This document shows positions 7,386-7,639 of a stretch of 7,639 nt of DNA, one piece after another. The stretch spans positions 1-7,639 of the forward strand of contig NZ_JBDSLS010000293.1 in the NCBI RefSeq assembly GCF_039916245.1, written 5' to 3'. The stretch is from Gelidibacter sp039916245 (lineage in GTDB: Bacteria; Bacteroidota; Bacteroidia; Flavobacteriales; Flavobacteriaceae). Under the pieces are notes generated by a model, which was not told where the DNA came from, ran no database searches, and was given only the letters and a program-made list of their open reading frames with translations. The position numbers and the translations under genes were made by a program. Position 1 is the stretch's first letter. Each line of letters opens with the position of its first letter.

Positions 7386-7639
7386 GGAATTGTAGAATGG
7401 GCTTTAGCAAAATCATCTGACTGCTCAGTAATCCAAACAGGGTTGCAAAGATACAGTTTCTGCATTAAATTATGAAGTGAGGGTTGCTTAGAGTTTTGTT
7501 AAATAAGTGCTTGGTTTTTAGTGGTTACAATTTCTAAAATATGAAAATCATGAAGTGTTTAGTCGAAATAAAATCGATTATAAATCATTGTTGACAGATT
7601 AAAGCTGCGTTGATCTACTAAGAATAGAGATAAATAAAG
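7386..7639. other. Non-coding region upstream of uvrA
   Basis: About 254 bp with no convincing open frame; AT-rich with many stops. It holds the uvrA promoter element. A TTGACA string at 7591-7596 has no partner that I can support. The upstream neighbour gene lies outside the window. Confidence 0.6.
7446..7453 (-). promoter_or_regulatory. Bacteroidota-type -7 promoter element of uvrA
   Basis: On the minus strand this reads TATCTTTG, an exact match to the TAnnTTTG -7 consensus of Bacteroidota primary-sigma promoters. It lies 60 bp upstream of the uvrA ATG, so it predicts a leader of roughly 55 bases. The -33 element is poor: only a TTCA-like sequence lies about 19 bp further upstream, instead of TTTG. 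No LexA-type box was recognised. Confidence 0.65.

Overview
The window looks like chromosomal DNA from a Bacteroidota bacterium, most likely a Flavobacteriia member. The base composition is AT-rich, no Shine-Dalgarno-like sequences stand out, a TAnnTTTG-type -7 promoter element precedes uvrA, and the proteins resemble flavobacterial families. I infer the taxon from these features and ran no database search.

All four genes lie on the minus strand, so transcription runs right to left. Positions 7386-7639 are non-coding and hold the probable uvrA promoter. Positions 4533-7385 encode a full-length UvrA nucleotide-excision-repair ATPase. Positions 4256-4423 encode a 55-residue two-helix membrane protein of the lmo0937/DUF5670 type, followed by a strong rho-independent terminator at 4189-4220. 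Positions 3670-4188 contain no gene, but carry an 11-unit heptamer array (3702-3778) and a 10-bp inverted repeat (4050-4094). Positions 2980-3669 encode a LOG-family (TIGR00730) nucleotide phosphoribohydrolase-like protein. Positions 1-2765 encode a large exported M1-peptidase-like protein. That gene starts at TTG and leaves the window at its 3' end, after 921 residues.

The uvrA gene and the small membrane-protein gene could share a transcript ending at the terminator. The LOG and M1-like genes are separated from each other by 214 bp and from the upstream pair by about 590 bp, so they are probably independent units. No shared pathway is evident: the window holds DNA repair, a small envelope protein, nucleotide metabolism and an envelope protein.

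I see no new multi-gene system. The points most worth a second look are the M1-like protein, which lacks the zinc-binding HEXXH motif and ends in a probable outer-membrane barrel; the heptamer array just upstream of the LOG gene; and the incomplete first zinc finger of UvrA.
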